Source: Tilletiopsis washingtonensis
Lineage: Eukaryota; Basidiomycota; Exobasidiomycetes; Entylomatales
Assembly (NCBI RefSeq): GCF_003144115.1
Contig: NW_020312006.1
Span: 1 to 64,000, forward strand
DNA: 64,000 nucleotides
Direction of reading: 5' to 3'
This document shows positions 1 to 10,875 of the stretch, piece by piece. The first letter of the stretch is position 1. Each line of letters opens with the position of its first letter. A program made the position numbers and the translations under genes. The notes under the pieces were generated by a model that had not been told where the DNA came from, did not search any database, and worked only from the letters and a program-made list of their open reading frames with translations.

Positions 1-108
1 CCTAACCCTAACCCTAACCCTAACCCTAACCCTAACCCTAACCCTAACCCTAACCCTAACCCTAACCCTAACCCTAACCCTAACCCTAACCCTAAGCAAC
101 CCTAACCC
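1..108. repeat. Telomere repeat tract (CCCTAA)n
   Basis: Perfect CCCTAA units run from base 1 to about base 95, followed by one degenerate unit (96-108). The C-rich strand reads 5' to 3' from the end inward, so this is a left chromosome end with G-strand TTAGGG, the repeat used by most filamentous fungi and many basidiomycetes. The tract is probably truncated by the assembly, so its true length is unknown. Confidence 0.98.
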
Positions 109-668
109 AAGGGCAGTGTGCATGCCTTGCAAGCATTTCAATTGCTGCTGCCACCAGGTCAGCTGCAGCCAGCTTGTCCCTGCCAAACTCTAGCCCTAGG
201 CTTAATGCCAACAGGCAGGCCGTTGCACCCGCAGGAGTGTTGCAGCAACTTGGTGCTGCGCTGTGTGCGGCGCTGCACAATGCAAGGGGCTTGACAACAA
301 ACAGGCAGCAGAGGCTGGCAGTTCTCCTGTCCTGCCTTGCAGAACTTCCTCTGCTGCTCTAGATATCTGTTGTCTGGGCCTTACAGCTATGCACTGTGGA
401 GCTTCCTGACTGTGCGCATGACGCAGTGCAGGCCTTGCTGACTGTTGTTGTTGTGCTGAGGCCTTGCTGCAGTGACAAGCTGGCTGAGGAAGATGCCACT
501 GTTGTCCCACTGCAGCAGCTCACTGTCAGAAGGTGCCATCACTGCAATGTTGGCTGTGCCTGCATCTTGGGTGCTGAGGGCTGCACTGCAGCAATCTGCA
601 ATGTCTTGCTGGCCTGCAACGTGATGCGAGCCCTGCGAGCCTGCGTCGTCAGGGTTGAGCCGCGGCAC
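109..668. other. CpG-depleted subtelomeric strip, no gene
   Basis: No convincing reading frame is present; the short open frames carry no recognisable domain. By hand count bases 111-618 hold only seven CpG dinucleotides, while TpG and CpA are very common; the coding DNA just downstream carries about fourteen CpG in 60 bases. CpG density rises abruptly from about base 619. This looks like DNA that lost CpG by methylation-linked deamination or a RIP-like process. No subtelomeric helicase gene or element end can be recognised. Confidence 0.6.
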
Positions 669-676
669 GTCACGTG
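669..676 (+). promoter_or_regulatory. Cbf1-like RTCACRTG site upstream of cysteine synthase
   Basis: The bases GTCACGTG match the yeast Cbf1/CDEI consensus RTCACRTG and lie 96 bases before the start codon of the cysteine synthase gene. In yeasts Cbf1 together with Met4-type bZIP factors drives sulphur-assimilation genes, so placement here makes biological sense. That this fungus uses the site is inference. Confidence 0.4.
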
Positions 677-771
677 GCATGGCACCATACGCCCTTAAAG
701 CCGAGCCGCTGCGCCCGACCGGGCAATGCTTCGCACCGCACAGGCCGGCCTCGCACCGCACCACCACCACC

Positions 772-2251
772 ATGTCGCCGCCGCTCGTCTCCCGCGCCGC
801 ACACGCGCTCGGCGCCCGCTCGCTCAGCTCGTCGGCGCGCGCCGCCGCCAGCGCGGTGCGCAGCACGCCGGCGACGGCCGTGTCGACGCGCGCGCCGACG
901 GCCGGCTTCGTCGGCGCCATCGGCAACACGCCGCTGATCCGCCTCGAGCGCCTGAGCGCGCGCATCGGCGCCAACGTGCTCGGCAAGGCCGAGTTCATGA
1001 ACCCCGGCGGCAGCGTCAAGGACCGCGCCGCGCTGTACCTCGTCAAGGACGCCGAGGAGAAGGGTGAGTCGCGCAGCAGTGGAGGTGCGAGGCAGGCGCA
1101 GCGACGGCGGAGCCAGGTGCAGCGAGGACGACGCACAGCCAGCTGGCTGCCTCGACCCAGTCGCATCGCAAGCGCAGGAGCACGCGCGGCCGCACCTCAG
1201 GCGGTATGTGCTTGGCTGACTCGCGGCGCAGGCCTCATCAAGCCCGGCGGCACCGTCGTCGAGGGAACGGCGGGCAACACGGGCATCGGCCTCGCACACG
1301 TGTGCCGCAGCAAGGGCTACAAGTGCGTCATCTACATGCCCGACTCGCAGAGCCAGGAGAAGATCGACCTGCTGCGCATGCTCGGCGCCGAGGTGCACCC
1401 CGTGCCTGGTGAGTGCTGAGCGCCAGACCATGCGCTGTCCTGCCAGTGTTAACCCTTCATCAAGCGGTGCCTGTGTCCGACCCGAACAACTACAATTGGC
1501 AGGCGCAGCGGCACGCCGAGTCGCTCGACAACGCCGTGTGGACGAACCAGTTCGACAACCCGTCGGGCAACCGCCGCGCACACATCGAGACGACGGGCCC
1601 CGAGATCTGGGCGCAGACCGACGGCGGCAAGTTCGACGGCTTCGTGTGCGCCACGGGCACCGGCGGCACGCTCGCCGGCACGGCGCGCTACCTCAAGGAG
1701 GCGAGCGACGGGCGCGTCAAGATCTGGCTCGCCGACCCGCCGGGCTCGGTGCTGCACGCCTACATCCAGAGCGGCGGCGAGCTGCTCGACCGCTCGGGCG
1801 GCAGCATCACCGAGGGCATCGGGCAGGGACGCGTGACGGAGAACCTGAAGCCTGACATCGGCCTCGTCGACGACAGCGTGCGCATCGAGGACGAGGAGAG
1901 CATCCGCATGGTGTACGAGTGCCTCGCCGAGGAGGGCCTGTACATCGGCGCCAGCTCGGCGCTCAACGTCGTCGCGGCGGCAAAGATGGCCGAGAAGCTC
2001 GGGCCCGGCTCGACGGTCGTGACGATCCTCTGCGACGGCGCCTACCGGTGAGCACCGTGGTATGCGCGCTGCGCCGCACGCCTGACACCCTTGCTCTCAG
2101 GTATCAGCAGCGCCTCTTCAGCCGCAAGTGGCTCGAGAGCAAGAAGCTCGACACGGCCATCCCCGACCACCTGCAAAAGTACATCGGTGAGTCGGCACAC
2201 ACGTCTGCTGTTCGGCTAGCTCGCTCACGCACGCGAACAGTGCTGCCATAG
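772..2251 (+). CDS. Cysteine synthase, mitochondrial type
   Basis: PLP enzyme that makes cysteine from O-acetylserine and sulphide. Exons 772-1063, 1232-1408, 1465-2047, 2101-2186 and 2241-2251 give 382 residues. The N-terminal 40 residues are rich in Arg, Ala and Ser with few acids, as in a mitochondrial presequence. The fold II signature [10 protein letters not shown] carries the PLP lysine (K83); GTAGNTG (109-115) is the substrate loop; GTGGT in exon 3 is the phosphate loop. The C-terminal [14 protein letters not shown] stretch is typical of the fungal mitochondrial subgroup rather than of bacterial CysK. The start is preceded by a CCA-repeat leader. The last exon is only 11 nt and supplies Val-Leu-Pro-stop. 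It is the first gene after the telomere and converges on the Kre9-like gene 247 bases downstream. Function is well supported; exact targeting is inferred. Confidence 0.95.
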
Positions 2252-2498
2252 ACTGCTGCCGCGGCAGCCAGCACCACGCCTCCTCTTCGCGCGAGTCGGG
2301 AGAGAGAGAATGTGCATTAGATACCGCGCCAGAGGGAGAGCGGATCGGACGCCGGGGAGCATAGGGCAAGGAGCGTGCGATGGGAGCGGCCCATCGAGGA
2401 GCAGCAGCGTGCACGAGCTTGACGTGCATGCGCGACCGGAGCAAGGGTGGCCCGGCTTCACCTGCTGCTGCCGCAGAAGCGGCATAGCACAGAGCACA

Positions 2499-3753
2499 TC
2501 AGAGCGCAAAGGCGGCCAGCACGGCGGCGCAGACGGCCGCAGCGCTGGGAGCACCGCGCGAGGACCACGCGCCGTTGGCGGGCGCACCCGTGCCCGACGC
2601 CGAGGCGGCCGAGGAACTGGCCGAGGAGGAGCTGCGCAGGACGTCAGCCGCAGAACGCGTCACACAGCGCGCAGCACTCACGCGCGGCTGCTGCTGCTCG
2701 CGCCCGTGAACGTCGACGTGCCGCTGCCGATCGACGTGAACGTCGACGTGCCCGTGGTCGTCGTGCGGCCAGCGCCGGGGCCGGCGGCGGCGCTCGTGGA
2801 GCTGCTGGCGGGCGCCGAGCTCGATGGCGCGGGCGCAGCGCCGGCGGCCGGCGCGCTCGAGGCGCCCGTGGCGGCGGCGGCGGCGCCGACGCTCACGTTG
2901 CCGGTGACGCAGTCGTCGGTGGAGCCCTCGCGGACGGTGACCTGGCCGGTGAAGTTCTGCACGCTGCGGAGAAAGGTCAGCCGCGGACACAGACCAGCAG
3001 CGGCAAGGCAGCGCACCCAGTGTCTGCAGGAAGAGGTCAGCACGGCACGGCAGCAGGCAGCACAGGCGCACACGCACCATCGTTGATGATGAACGTCAGC
3101 GTGATGCCCTCGGCGACGTCTGTGCGTGCGGCGTCAGCAAATGGGCGGAGAGGCAGACACGGCACGCGACGCAGCAGAGAGTCAGGAAAAGTCGTCCTCA
3201 GCCTCAAAGGTGAGGAGCTAGGAAATTAAAACATATATGGCATCATGGTAGGCGAGGCGGCGTCGAGAGAGCAGAGAGAGCAGCACGGCAGCAGCGAGCA
3301 CACCACCCCAGCACTCACCAACGGTCCACGTGTACACGCCCGAGTCGCCGCGCTGCACGGGGAAGACCTTGATGGGCGCGGCGGCCGTGTTGGTGCCGAC
3401 GACGGCGGAGATGTAGACGCTGCCCTGCGCTGCGGGCGGAGAGCGAGTGCTCACATGTGAGTGGTGGTGGAGCAGAGGCACGATGCATCGCACTCACCGC
3501 CCGACCAGCTCAGTGCGGCCGGCTGGCACGTCGTGAGCGTCACGGGCGTGTCTGCGGCGAGCGACGGTCAGCAAGCGGGCAGCGGCGCGCGGACTTGTGC
3601 GTGGGGAGCGTGCAGCAGCAGCAGGCAGCGCCAGCCACGGCGGCATGCTGCACCTCCCACACACTACAACTCACTCAGCAGCGCAGCGGCGTGCGCAACA
3701 CTGCCCAGCGACAGCGCCACGGCGGCAGCAAGGAGCGGCGAGAAGCGCGGCAT
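2499..3753 (-). CDS. Kre9/Knh1-like GPI-anchored cell-wall protein
   Basis: Six exons (3675-3753, 3498-3551, 3319-3429, 3074-3119, 2682-2963, 2499-2631) encode 234 residues. A signal peptide (about 1-22, hydrophobic core LLAAAVALSLG, Ala-rich cleavage region) is followed by a beta-sandwich with TTCQPAALSWSGAQGSVYIS and SGVYTWTVDVAEGITLTF, matching the Ser/Thr-rich GPI family with the Kre9/Knh1 N-terminal domain. Then comes a Ser/Thr/Ala-rich stalk and a hydrophobic C-terminus (AAAVCAAVLAAFAL) typical of a GPI attachment signal. It should sit at the plasma membrane or wall, perhaps binding or organising glucan. The donor ending exon 4 is the least certain: frame requires GC|GTGTGC rather than the GTGCGT four bases earlier in transcript order. 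One intron (3120-3318) is unusually long and has an AT-rich patch. Confidence 0.8.
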
Positions 3754-5020
3754 GATGGCAGAGATAGTGGGAGGTGGAGAGGATGGGTGAATAGAGAGAC
3801 GGAGCGAGAGACGAGGCAGCGAGAGCAGGGGACGGGACGCACGACGGACGGCCGCTCAGCGAGCCCTCTTGAGCGCCGCCGACGATGCTTGCCCGCTGCT
3901 GCTGCGCCTTGTCTCTTCTACGCCGGCATCCGCGCTCGCCGTGGCCAAGCAGCGCCGGCCGCGAGTGTCGGCACAGGCGTTCGCGAAAGAACTGCGCGAG
4001 GGGCGCTGCGGCACCGCCCTGTCCCTCTCTGGCGGCTGAGTGGCTCGGGCGCACCCCTGTGCCCTGACGATCACGCCACGCACGCCGTCTCTCGCCGCCC
4101 AGTCCGCGCTCTCAACGGCAGCGTTTGCACGGCCAAGTGCCGCGGTTTGGGCAGCCGAGGAGCCGCATATAGGAGCGGTGCTGACGCTGCATGCAGCCCC
4201 GTGACTCCTGCGTGGTCGCCCGCCATGGAAGATCCCTACCGCTGAGAGAGAGTCCGAGGCAGAGCAGGCTGCGTGGCTGCGCTGTTGTGTTGGCAGCAGC
4301 GATGTGCAGAGAATGTGCATGCATCCGCCCATCTCCGAGGCTGCGCGCTGTCGAGGTGTCTCCTCGCCCCTGCGAGCGAGCCTACAAGAGGAGCGATGGC
4401 CCGCAGCTGGGGCTCAGGAGTGCTGCCGCCGTGGCGGGTGTGCGCCTCGGCGCCGCTCTGGGCCTTGAGCGCTGAGCCGCACCGCATCTGGCTCCTGTTG
4501 AGGGCTCAGAGATGGGCCGGCGTCCTCCTCCCACAGTCCTACCTCATCGACGGGGTGTTGCGGGCTTGGGCATGTTGCGGCCTCCTCCCGCCGGACGCTA
4601 CCGGGCGTGTGCCGCCTCGTCGCAAGCCCCCTGAGCGCGCGCCGGTGCCAGCGCGCAGATCCGTAACGTCGCACACCCTTGACACACAGATGCTGCCACT
4701 GGCCTATCTGTAGGCGCTGGACTGCGCCTGCCTGTGTGCAGCAGCTCACGGCGCCTCGCTCGCCTGACAGCTGCCGGCCTCGCTGCTGTGCGGCTGCTGC
4801 GGTGGGCCGCACGACGGCGACGCGCCAAGACGCAAGACGCACAACGCGCGCAGAGACAAAGCAAGACGCGCCGGCGAGGCAAGCGGCGCAAGCGCACACG
4901 CGCTTCTCTCTCTCATCCCTCACCTCCGCTCCACCTCGCGTCTTCTCAGCGGCAGGCACCGCACCCTGTCTCTCCTCTGCGCTGTGCTGCAGCTCGCGTC
5001 CACCCTCTCGCGCCTGCGCC
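3754..5020. other. Intergenic region, divergent promoter of Kre9-like gene and PRMT5
   Basis: About 1.27 kb between two divergent starts. Several open frames exist on both strands but all are Arg/Ala/Cys-rich and lack family motifs, as expected by chance at this GC content. The last 100 bases before PRMT5 are CT-rich (4905-4985), a common leader type. I see no RNA gene. Confidence 0.5.
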
Positions 5021-8000
5021 ATGTCTGCGCCCGCCGCCGTCAGCCACTCGACGCCGCCGCCGCTGCTCGTCGCGCAGTACGTCGAGCTCACGTCGGCGTC
5101 CACCGGCGCGCTGCCCTCGGCCTCGCCCGCCGTGCCGCCGCCGCCGGCCGGGCGCGGCGCGTCCAGCAGCAGCGCTCCCGCCGGCGCCGGCAGCCGCGTG
5201 CTCGAGTCGCTGCCCGAGGCCTCGCACGTCAACGCCCTCGCCGAGGCGCGTGGTCCCTCGCCCGCCGGCCTGCCGGCGTCGCTGGCGCGCGACGTCGACG
5301 CCGCCCTCGCCGGCCTGGCGCCGGCACAGCGCGCCAAGACGCACCTGTGCAGCGACGGCTACGACGTGCTCGCCGTGCCGCTGGCCAACGAGCGCTGGCG
5401 CGAGCGCTGGGAGCGCCTCTGCCTCGCGCCGCACCCGTCGCCGGCGAACGGCCACATGGCCGCCGCAGAGGGCGCGCAGGCGGCGCACCTGGCCAACCCC
5501 GGCGCCATGGGCGGCTCGTGGGAGCTGCTATCGCGCGGCGCTGGCGGCGGCATGGCGCGCTCCAGCTCGCGCCCGCTGGCCCTGGCACATGCCACGGGCG
5601 CTGCTGCGTCGGCGGCGGCCGCTGCTGCTTCGCCGCACAACGCCGACGCGACGCAGCGCGAGGCCGAGGAGTGGCGCCGCGCACCGGCGTTCCGGAGGGG
5701 CGAGGTCAACATCTCGAAGCTTGGTGCGTTTGCAGACGCCGTGCGCCGCACCGCGTCGCTCACCCAGACCTGTCTGCAGAAGAGACAGACGGGCTCATCG
5801 CCGTGCTGAGCCCCTGGCTCGAGCTCGACTCGCCCGACGAGGGCGTGCGCATCGATAGCGAGATTGTGAGTAGCGCTGCATACGCCGCTGCTGCTCTGGC
5901 TCACACGCGGCACAGGCGCTGCGGCAAGAGGTGGCATATGCCTCCTACCTCGGCATCGCGCACGTCGTGCTGCCGGCGCCGTCGAGCGAGCCGAGCCACG
6001 CGCCGTTCCTCGCATCGTATGCGCGCGCAGTGAGCGCGTGCCTGAGCAGCGGCGGAGCCGAAGGCGCGCCGGCGGGCAGCTGGATGCAGGTGCGTAGAAC
6101 CTGAGCCCTTCTTCTCGCCGTGGCTGACCCGCCGCAGCTCTCGGTCCGGCTGCCCGTCTCGTCGACGTATGCGGCGCAGCAGCAGCTCGTGCGCCAGGCG
6201 CGCGCGAGCGCTAGCAGCGTCAGCGTCGAGAGCAGCGCGTCGGAACGCAGCAGCGCCAACCTGCGCGCCGACAATGACTGGGCCTGGACGACGTGGGAGC
6301 GGCTGCGGCATCTGTGCGCCTACTCGCCGCGCCTCAGCGTGGCGCTCGACCTCTGCGCACCGCTGCCGCCCGCTGCGGCACTTGCGCGCTGGCCGGCCGA
6401 GCCCGTCGGCGCCGTGTTCCTGCCGGCGCGCGCCTTTCTTGCCAACGCCAAGGGCTTTCCGGTGCTTTCCAAGGCGTCGCAGGCGCTGCTGCGCGCGCTC
6501 CTGCGCCGGCGCCCTCCCGTCGTGCTTTCGGGCGTGCACGAGCCACCAGCGCGGCACAGCCGAGGCGTGCCGGCGGCGTATCTGCAGTACGTGCGCCATC
6601 TCGAGCGCAGCGCACCACCAGAGAGCGCCGTCGATGTCTTTGCGCGTGGCTACGGCGACTGGCTGCAGGCGCCGCTGCAGCCGCTTATGGACAATCTCGA
6701 GGGTACGACGTACGACGTCTTCGAGCGCGATCCCGTCAAAGTGAGTCAGATGCGCACTCCCGCCATACGCGCGTGCTGATCCTGCACAGTATCAACTATA
6801 CGAGGAGGCCGTCTTCCAGGCGCTGAGCGACCGCCCGGCGACGGCGGGCACGGCGTCCGTGTGGGTGTGCGGAGCCGGGCGTGGCCCGCTGGTCAGCCGC
6901 GTGCTCGCCGCGGCGACGCGGGCCCGGCGCAATGTTCGCGTGGTGGCCCTCGAGAAGAACGCCAACGCGCTCGTGAGCCTGCAGGACAAGTCCGTCACCG
7001 AGTGGGGCGAGCGAGTCGAGGTGCGCTTCGGCGACATGCGCAGCGCTGCCGTGCCGCCCGACGTGCGCGACCGCGCCGACATTGTCGTCTCCGAGCTGCT
7101 CGGCAGCTTTGGCGACAACGAGCTGAGTCCGGAGTGTCTCGACGGCGCGATGCGCTTCTTGAAACGTGAGTGCGAGCCCTGACATGCGCCTCGCAACGCA
7201 TGCTGATGATGCGCAGCGAACGGCATCTCGATTCCCGCATCCTACACACCCTTCCTCTCGCCGCTTTCCTCCGCCAAGCTGCACCACGAGGTGCTGAGCA
7301 CGGGCGCCAACTCCAGTGCGGGGCCCTCGGTCGGCAGCCTCGTCGACCGACAGACCAAGTCGGCCGAGACGCCGTACGTCGTCCTCTTCCAGGCCGTCGC
7401 CCACCTCGCGGCGTCCGGCGGCCGCGGCAACTGGGAGGCGGTACAGCACACCTGGACGTTTGAGCACGGGCCGGTCGAGAACACGCCGACGGTGCGAGAT
7501 GCCAGCGGTGAGCCTCGTCCTCTGTCATGCGCGACCACGACAGCTGACACTCCTTCAGGCCTGCCGATAACGAACCTGCACAACATTCGCTCCTCCACGC
7601 ACACCTTCCACATCCCGCACGCCGGCGTCTGCCACGGCCTGGCGGGCTACTTTGAGGCGCACCTCTACGGCGACGTGCACTGCTCCATCCATCCCGATCC
7701 AGCACGCGGCTCGCCAGACATGCTCAGCTGGTTCCCGATCTTCTTCCCCTTCCGCGTGCGTTGCGTGCAGCTCGCCGCCATCGCGTCCAGCTGACATCCC
7801 TCTGCAGGACCCGCTCTACCTGCCCGCACAGGCCGAGCTCGACGTGCACATGTGGCGCTGCACCTCCGGCCGCAAGGTCTGGTACGAGTGGGCTGCCGAG
7901 GCATACCTCAGTGCCGCCGCGCTGGCGCCGCCGCCGCTCGGCGCATCGGGCAGCACGGCCAGCGCACACACCGTCTCGGCCGGCGCGCAGCCGCAGCGTG

Positions 8001-8275
8001 CCGCGTCCGGCACCTCGCACATGAGCGAGGGCGCCGAGAGTCTGGCGTCGGCCACGTCGTCCGCGCCGCCCTTTCAGAACGCGCCGCACACACCCATGCT
8101 GCCCTCCGTCGGCCTGCCGGGCGGTGCCGCTGCGTCTGAGCCGCCCAGCCTCGGCATGGGCCAGCCGCCGCGCGCGGCCTCGACGAACGCTGGCGCAGTG
8201 CAGTTGCAGCGCATCAAGATCGCGCAGACGGCGCTGATGAACCCCGGCGGGCGGAGCTCGTGGGTGGGCATGTAG
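5021..8275 (+). CDS. PRMT5: Protein arginine N-methyltransferase 5 (Skb1/Hsl7 family)
   Basis: Type II arginine methyltransferase forming symmetric dimethylarginine on histones, Sm proteins and cell-cycle regulators. Eight exons (5021-5723, 5780-5865, 5916-6089, 6138-6740, 6790-7165, 7217-7507, 7559-7755, 7808-8275) give 965 residues against about 640 in animals. The TIM-barrel half includes EVAYASYLGIAHVVLP; the SAM site GAGRGPLV is near 550-557; the catalytic double-Glu loop SELLGSFGDNELSPE is at about 623-637; PNGISIPASYTPFLSPLS and NLHNIRSSTHTFHIPHAG follow. The extra length comes from a low-complexity N-terminal region and from a roughly 115-residue Ser/Ala/Pro insert between KVWYEW and the terminal NPGGRSSWVGM. 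Identity is secure; whether the insert folds or is regulatory is unknown. Converges on the zinc-finger gene with 163 bases between stops. Confidence 0.96.
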
Positions 8276-8438
8276 AGCACGCCAGGCGCGGGCCTGTGCG
8301 CGCGCCTCTGCGAGCGCATGTGGCCCTGCACGTCCGTCTCCGCACAGCACGACTGCACGCAGGCATGCAATGCAATTGTCATCGATCCGGGTCAGTGCGA
8401 GGAGGGTATCTAATGCGGCGTGTATCGTGGAGTGAGGG

Positions 8439-10476
8439 TCAGGAAAAGGCGGGCACGCCGGCTCGAGGCAGAGAAGCCTTGCCCTGCTGCTTCGCGAGAG
8501 CGCGTCGGGCAAGGGCGTCTTCTTCGCGCTCCTTGCGCACTAGCGGTTGCGCGATCGCGGCAAAGAGGCGCTCCTCGCCGCCAAACAGAGTGCCGCGGAA
8601 ACCGAGACCGCGGCGGTGTGGTGTGATGGCGCTGCGGGCGCGGTGCAGCTCGCCTAGGCGGCTCGGCATCATCGCCGTGCGGCGGCGCTTCGACGCTCGC
8701 GAAGCGGCTGGTCGCTCACGCGCTCCCGCCGCGCAAGTAGCGTCTGTCAGCGCAGCCTCGTAGATCGAGTCGATAGGCGCTTCAGGCAGAGCACCTAGCG
8801 ACTCGACAAGTCGCTGCCAGGCCTCATCGGCGCAGGTCACGCGGAGACCGTCGACGCCGAGCTTGCGCAGACGACTGGGACGAGCTCGTGGAGCCTTGGC
8901 GCCCGGCCCGGTGGAGCAGAAGCGCTCGAACGTCGTGATTGCGGCCTCTTCTGCTCGCTGCAACTCGAGCTCGAGACGCGCAAGGCGCTGCTCTTCGCTT
9001 GCAAGCAGCGCGAGCACGTCGCCAGGAGTGAGCGGTGGCCTGCCGGGCACTGGCGTGGCAAGACAGATGACGTGGTGCGCCTTGCGCTTCGGACCCGAAT
9101 GCGATGCGGCAAAGGACGTGCCACAGAGCAGACAGCGCGGCAGAACACGAAAGCGCGCAGGCGCAGCAGCGTGCAGCTCCGTAAGCTCGTCGCTGCGGGA
9201 ATGGCGATGAGCACAGGGCCGCCTGCGGCTACGCTCTGCCACGTCAGACTCACGTGTCCGGCAGCGCAACCTGAACAGTCAGCTTGCTCTGTACCAGCTT
9301 GGCGCGCAGTGGCTCGTCGGCGCTGCTGTCGCTCGATGAGCTCTCGCTGCGCTCTCGACGTCGCCGGCGTGGTGTGACCGAGTTCTGCGCCGCCGGCGCG
9401 ATATTGTCCAGTGGCAGGAGCGCGCGCTCGTCTTGCTGCGAGAGCCGTGGCCGCTCTTCTGGCGGCTCGGCCACCTCGCAGACAGGGCTTGGCGCCCGGC
9501 CCGCGAGCCAGGCAACGCGTTCCCTCTCCAGGCGCCGCTCCTGCTCGCTGACGCGGTCGCGTTCGGCCTGCTCGGCCGCCCGCTCGGTGCGCGCCTGCTC
9601 TTCCACTGCGGCACGCACGCGAGCCTTCTCTGCCGCAGCCGCGAGACGGATGGCAGTGAGGTGCTCGAGATCAAGCGACGACGACGCCTTGAGCACGGCG
9701 CGCAAGCACAGCTGCGAGGCCGAAGGCGGCTCAGCAGCCACGGCCGGCGGTGGCGCCGACGGGCGCGTGGCGGCAAAGAGCAGCGAGCGGCCGGCAGCGT
9801 CGACGTGCGCCGATGACACTGCGACAGCGCGAGGCGTCGGCGGCGAAGAGAGCGGCGCGGGACCTGGCGACGGCGAGCATCGGCGCGCAGGAGCAGCCGC
9901 GTCTGGCGGCAGCCGCGATGGGCCCGCGATTGCGAGGCTGGTGTCCAGGCGCGCCGGTGGCGCAGCGGGTCGCTTGACGGGTGATGTGGTGCGCGAGCGC
10001 TTGAGCGCGCCGCCAGCAGCCGGCGCCGCGTGTCCAGGCGCACGCTTGGCGGGCGAGGTGCTGTGAGAGCGCGCTGGCGGAGCGGCAGGCGCACGCACCG
10101 GCGCGGCCTCCTCCTCGTCCGAGTCGGGCACGTAGATGACGCAGGGTCGCGATGCGGCGGCAGGTGCCGGCGCCGGTCGTGCTGCCGCAGCGGGCGCCGG
10201 CACAGCAACAGGAGCATACAGCGCAGCCGGCGTGCGGCGCGGCGGCGGCGCAGAGAAGACAGAGGCAGGCGCAAAGTGGCGCGCCGGCGCGGCGCTGCGG
10301 AACGCGCCCTTGGAGCGCGGCAGGCGCGGCGAGGCGGGTGCGGCAGGTGCAGACATGGCCGTGTCTGTGCTGCCGCTGCTGCTGCTGCCCGACGCACTGG
10401 CGGCGGCGCAGCGGGCCAGCGCGCTGCTGTGCAGCGACACGGCCGGCGCGACGCAGCTGAGGCCGAGCGGGCGGGC

Positions 10477-10514
<38 letters not shown>

Positions 10515-10581
10515 ACGGCTGCTGCTGCGGCGCCCGTGCGCCGTGCTGCGGCGGCGAGGGCGAGGGCGAGAGCGAGAGCAT
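8439..10581 (-). CDS. Uncharacterised protein with UBZ-like C2HC zinc finger
   Basis: Two exons (9254-10581 and 8439-9192) encode up to 693 residues. The first 300 are low-complexity Pro/Ala/Arg/Ser with repeated SP dipeptides, including TSPAKR and TSPVKR, which fit the CDK consensus S/T-P-x-K/R, and an acidic PDSDEEE patch. A charged Glu/Arg-rich helix (about 360-410) follows. Exon 2 begins next to a Cys-x2-Cys-x15-His-x3-Cys motif (C463, C466, H482, C486) that resembles the ubiquitin-binding UBZ4 finger of DNA-repair proteins such as Rad18 and Slx4. The tail is basic (SKRRRT). A nuclear, CDK-regulated repair scaffold is plausible but unproven; Slx4 kinship is only a guess. The start is uncertain: an in-frame ATG at 10354-10356 is an alternative. 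Confidence 0.65.
10469..10512. repeat. GGGCGC minisatellite inside coding sequence
   Basis: About six tandem hexamers of GC only. On the minus strand they encode alternating Arg-Pro near the N-terminus of the zinc-finger protein. Such tracts expand and contract easily, so the N-terminal length probably varies between strains. If translation starts at 10356 the tract is in the leader instead. Confidence 0.7.
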
Positions 10582-10875
10582 GGCGGCGGCAGCAGCGCCG
10601 CGGCGCAGGCGGGAGGATGGAGGCGGGAGGCAGGAGGCAGGCTGCTGGCGCGCGGTGTTGGCGTGCGGAAAGCAACAGATCGGGGCGCGACACGATGCGC
10701 TGCACCCTGGCGGCGGGCGCGTGCGACTCCCGCGCGCCACTTTCGCTCCACAGAGCGACAGACTCAGCTCAATACAAATCTGTGGCTGCATTCAGCTCGC
10801 TGTATTCCCACGCTGCCTGGCGCTGTCGCCGCCTTCGCTTCCTTCCTCCACCCCCGCTGCTCGCTGCCGCACACC

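Noticed and set aside
109-771. Subtelomeric RecQ-type helicase gene or transposon end
   Set aside because: No helicase motif, terminal repeat or transposase fragment can be seen in any frame; the strip is only about 560 bases.
3228-3240. TATA-like AT patch as a promoter
   Set aside because: It lies inside an intron of the Kre9-like gene with no start or gene positioned to use it.
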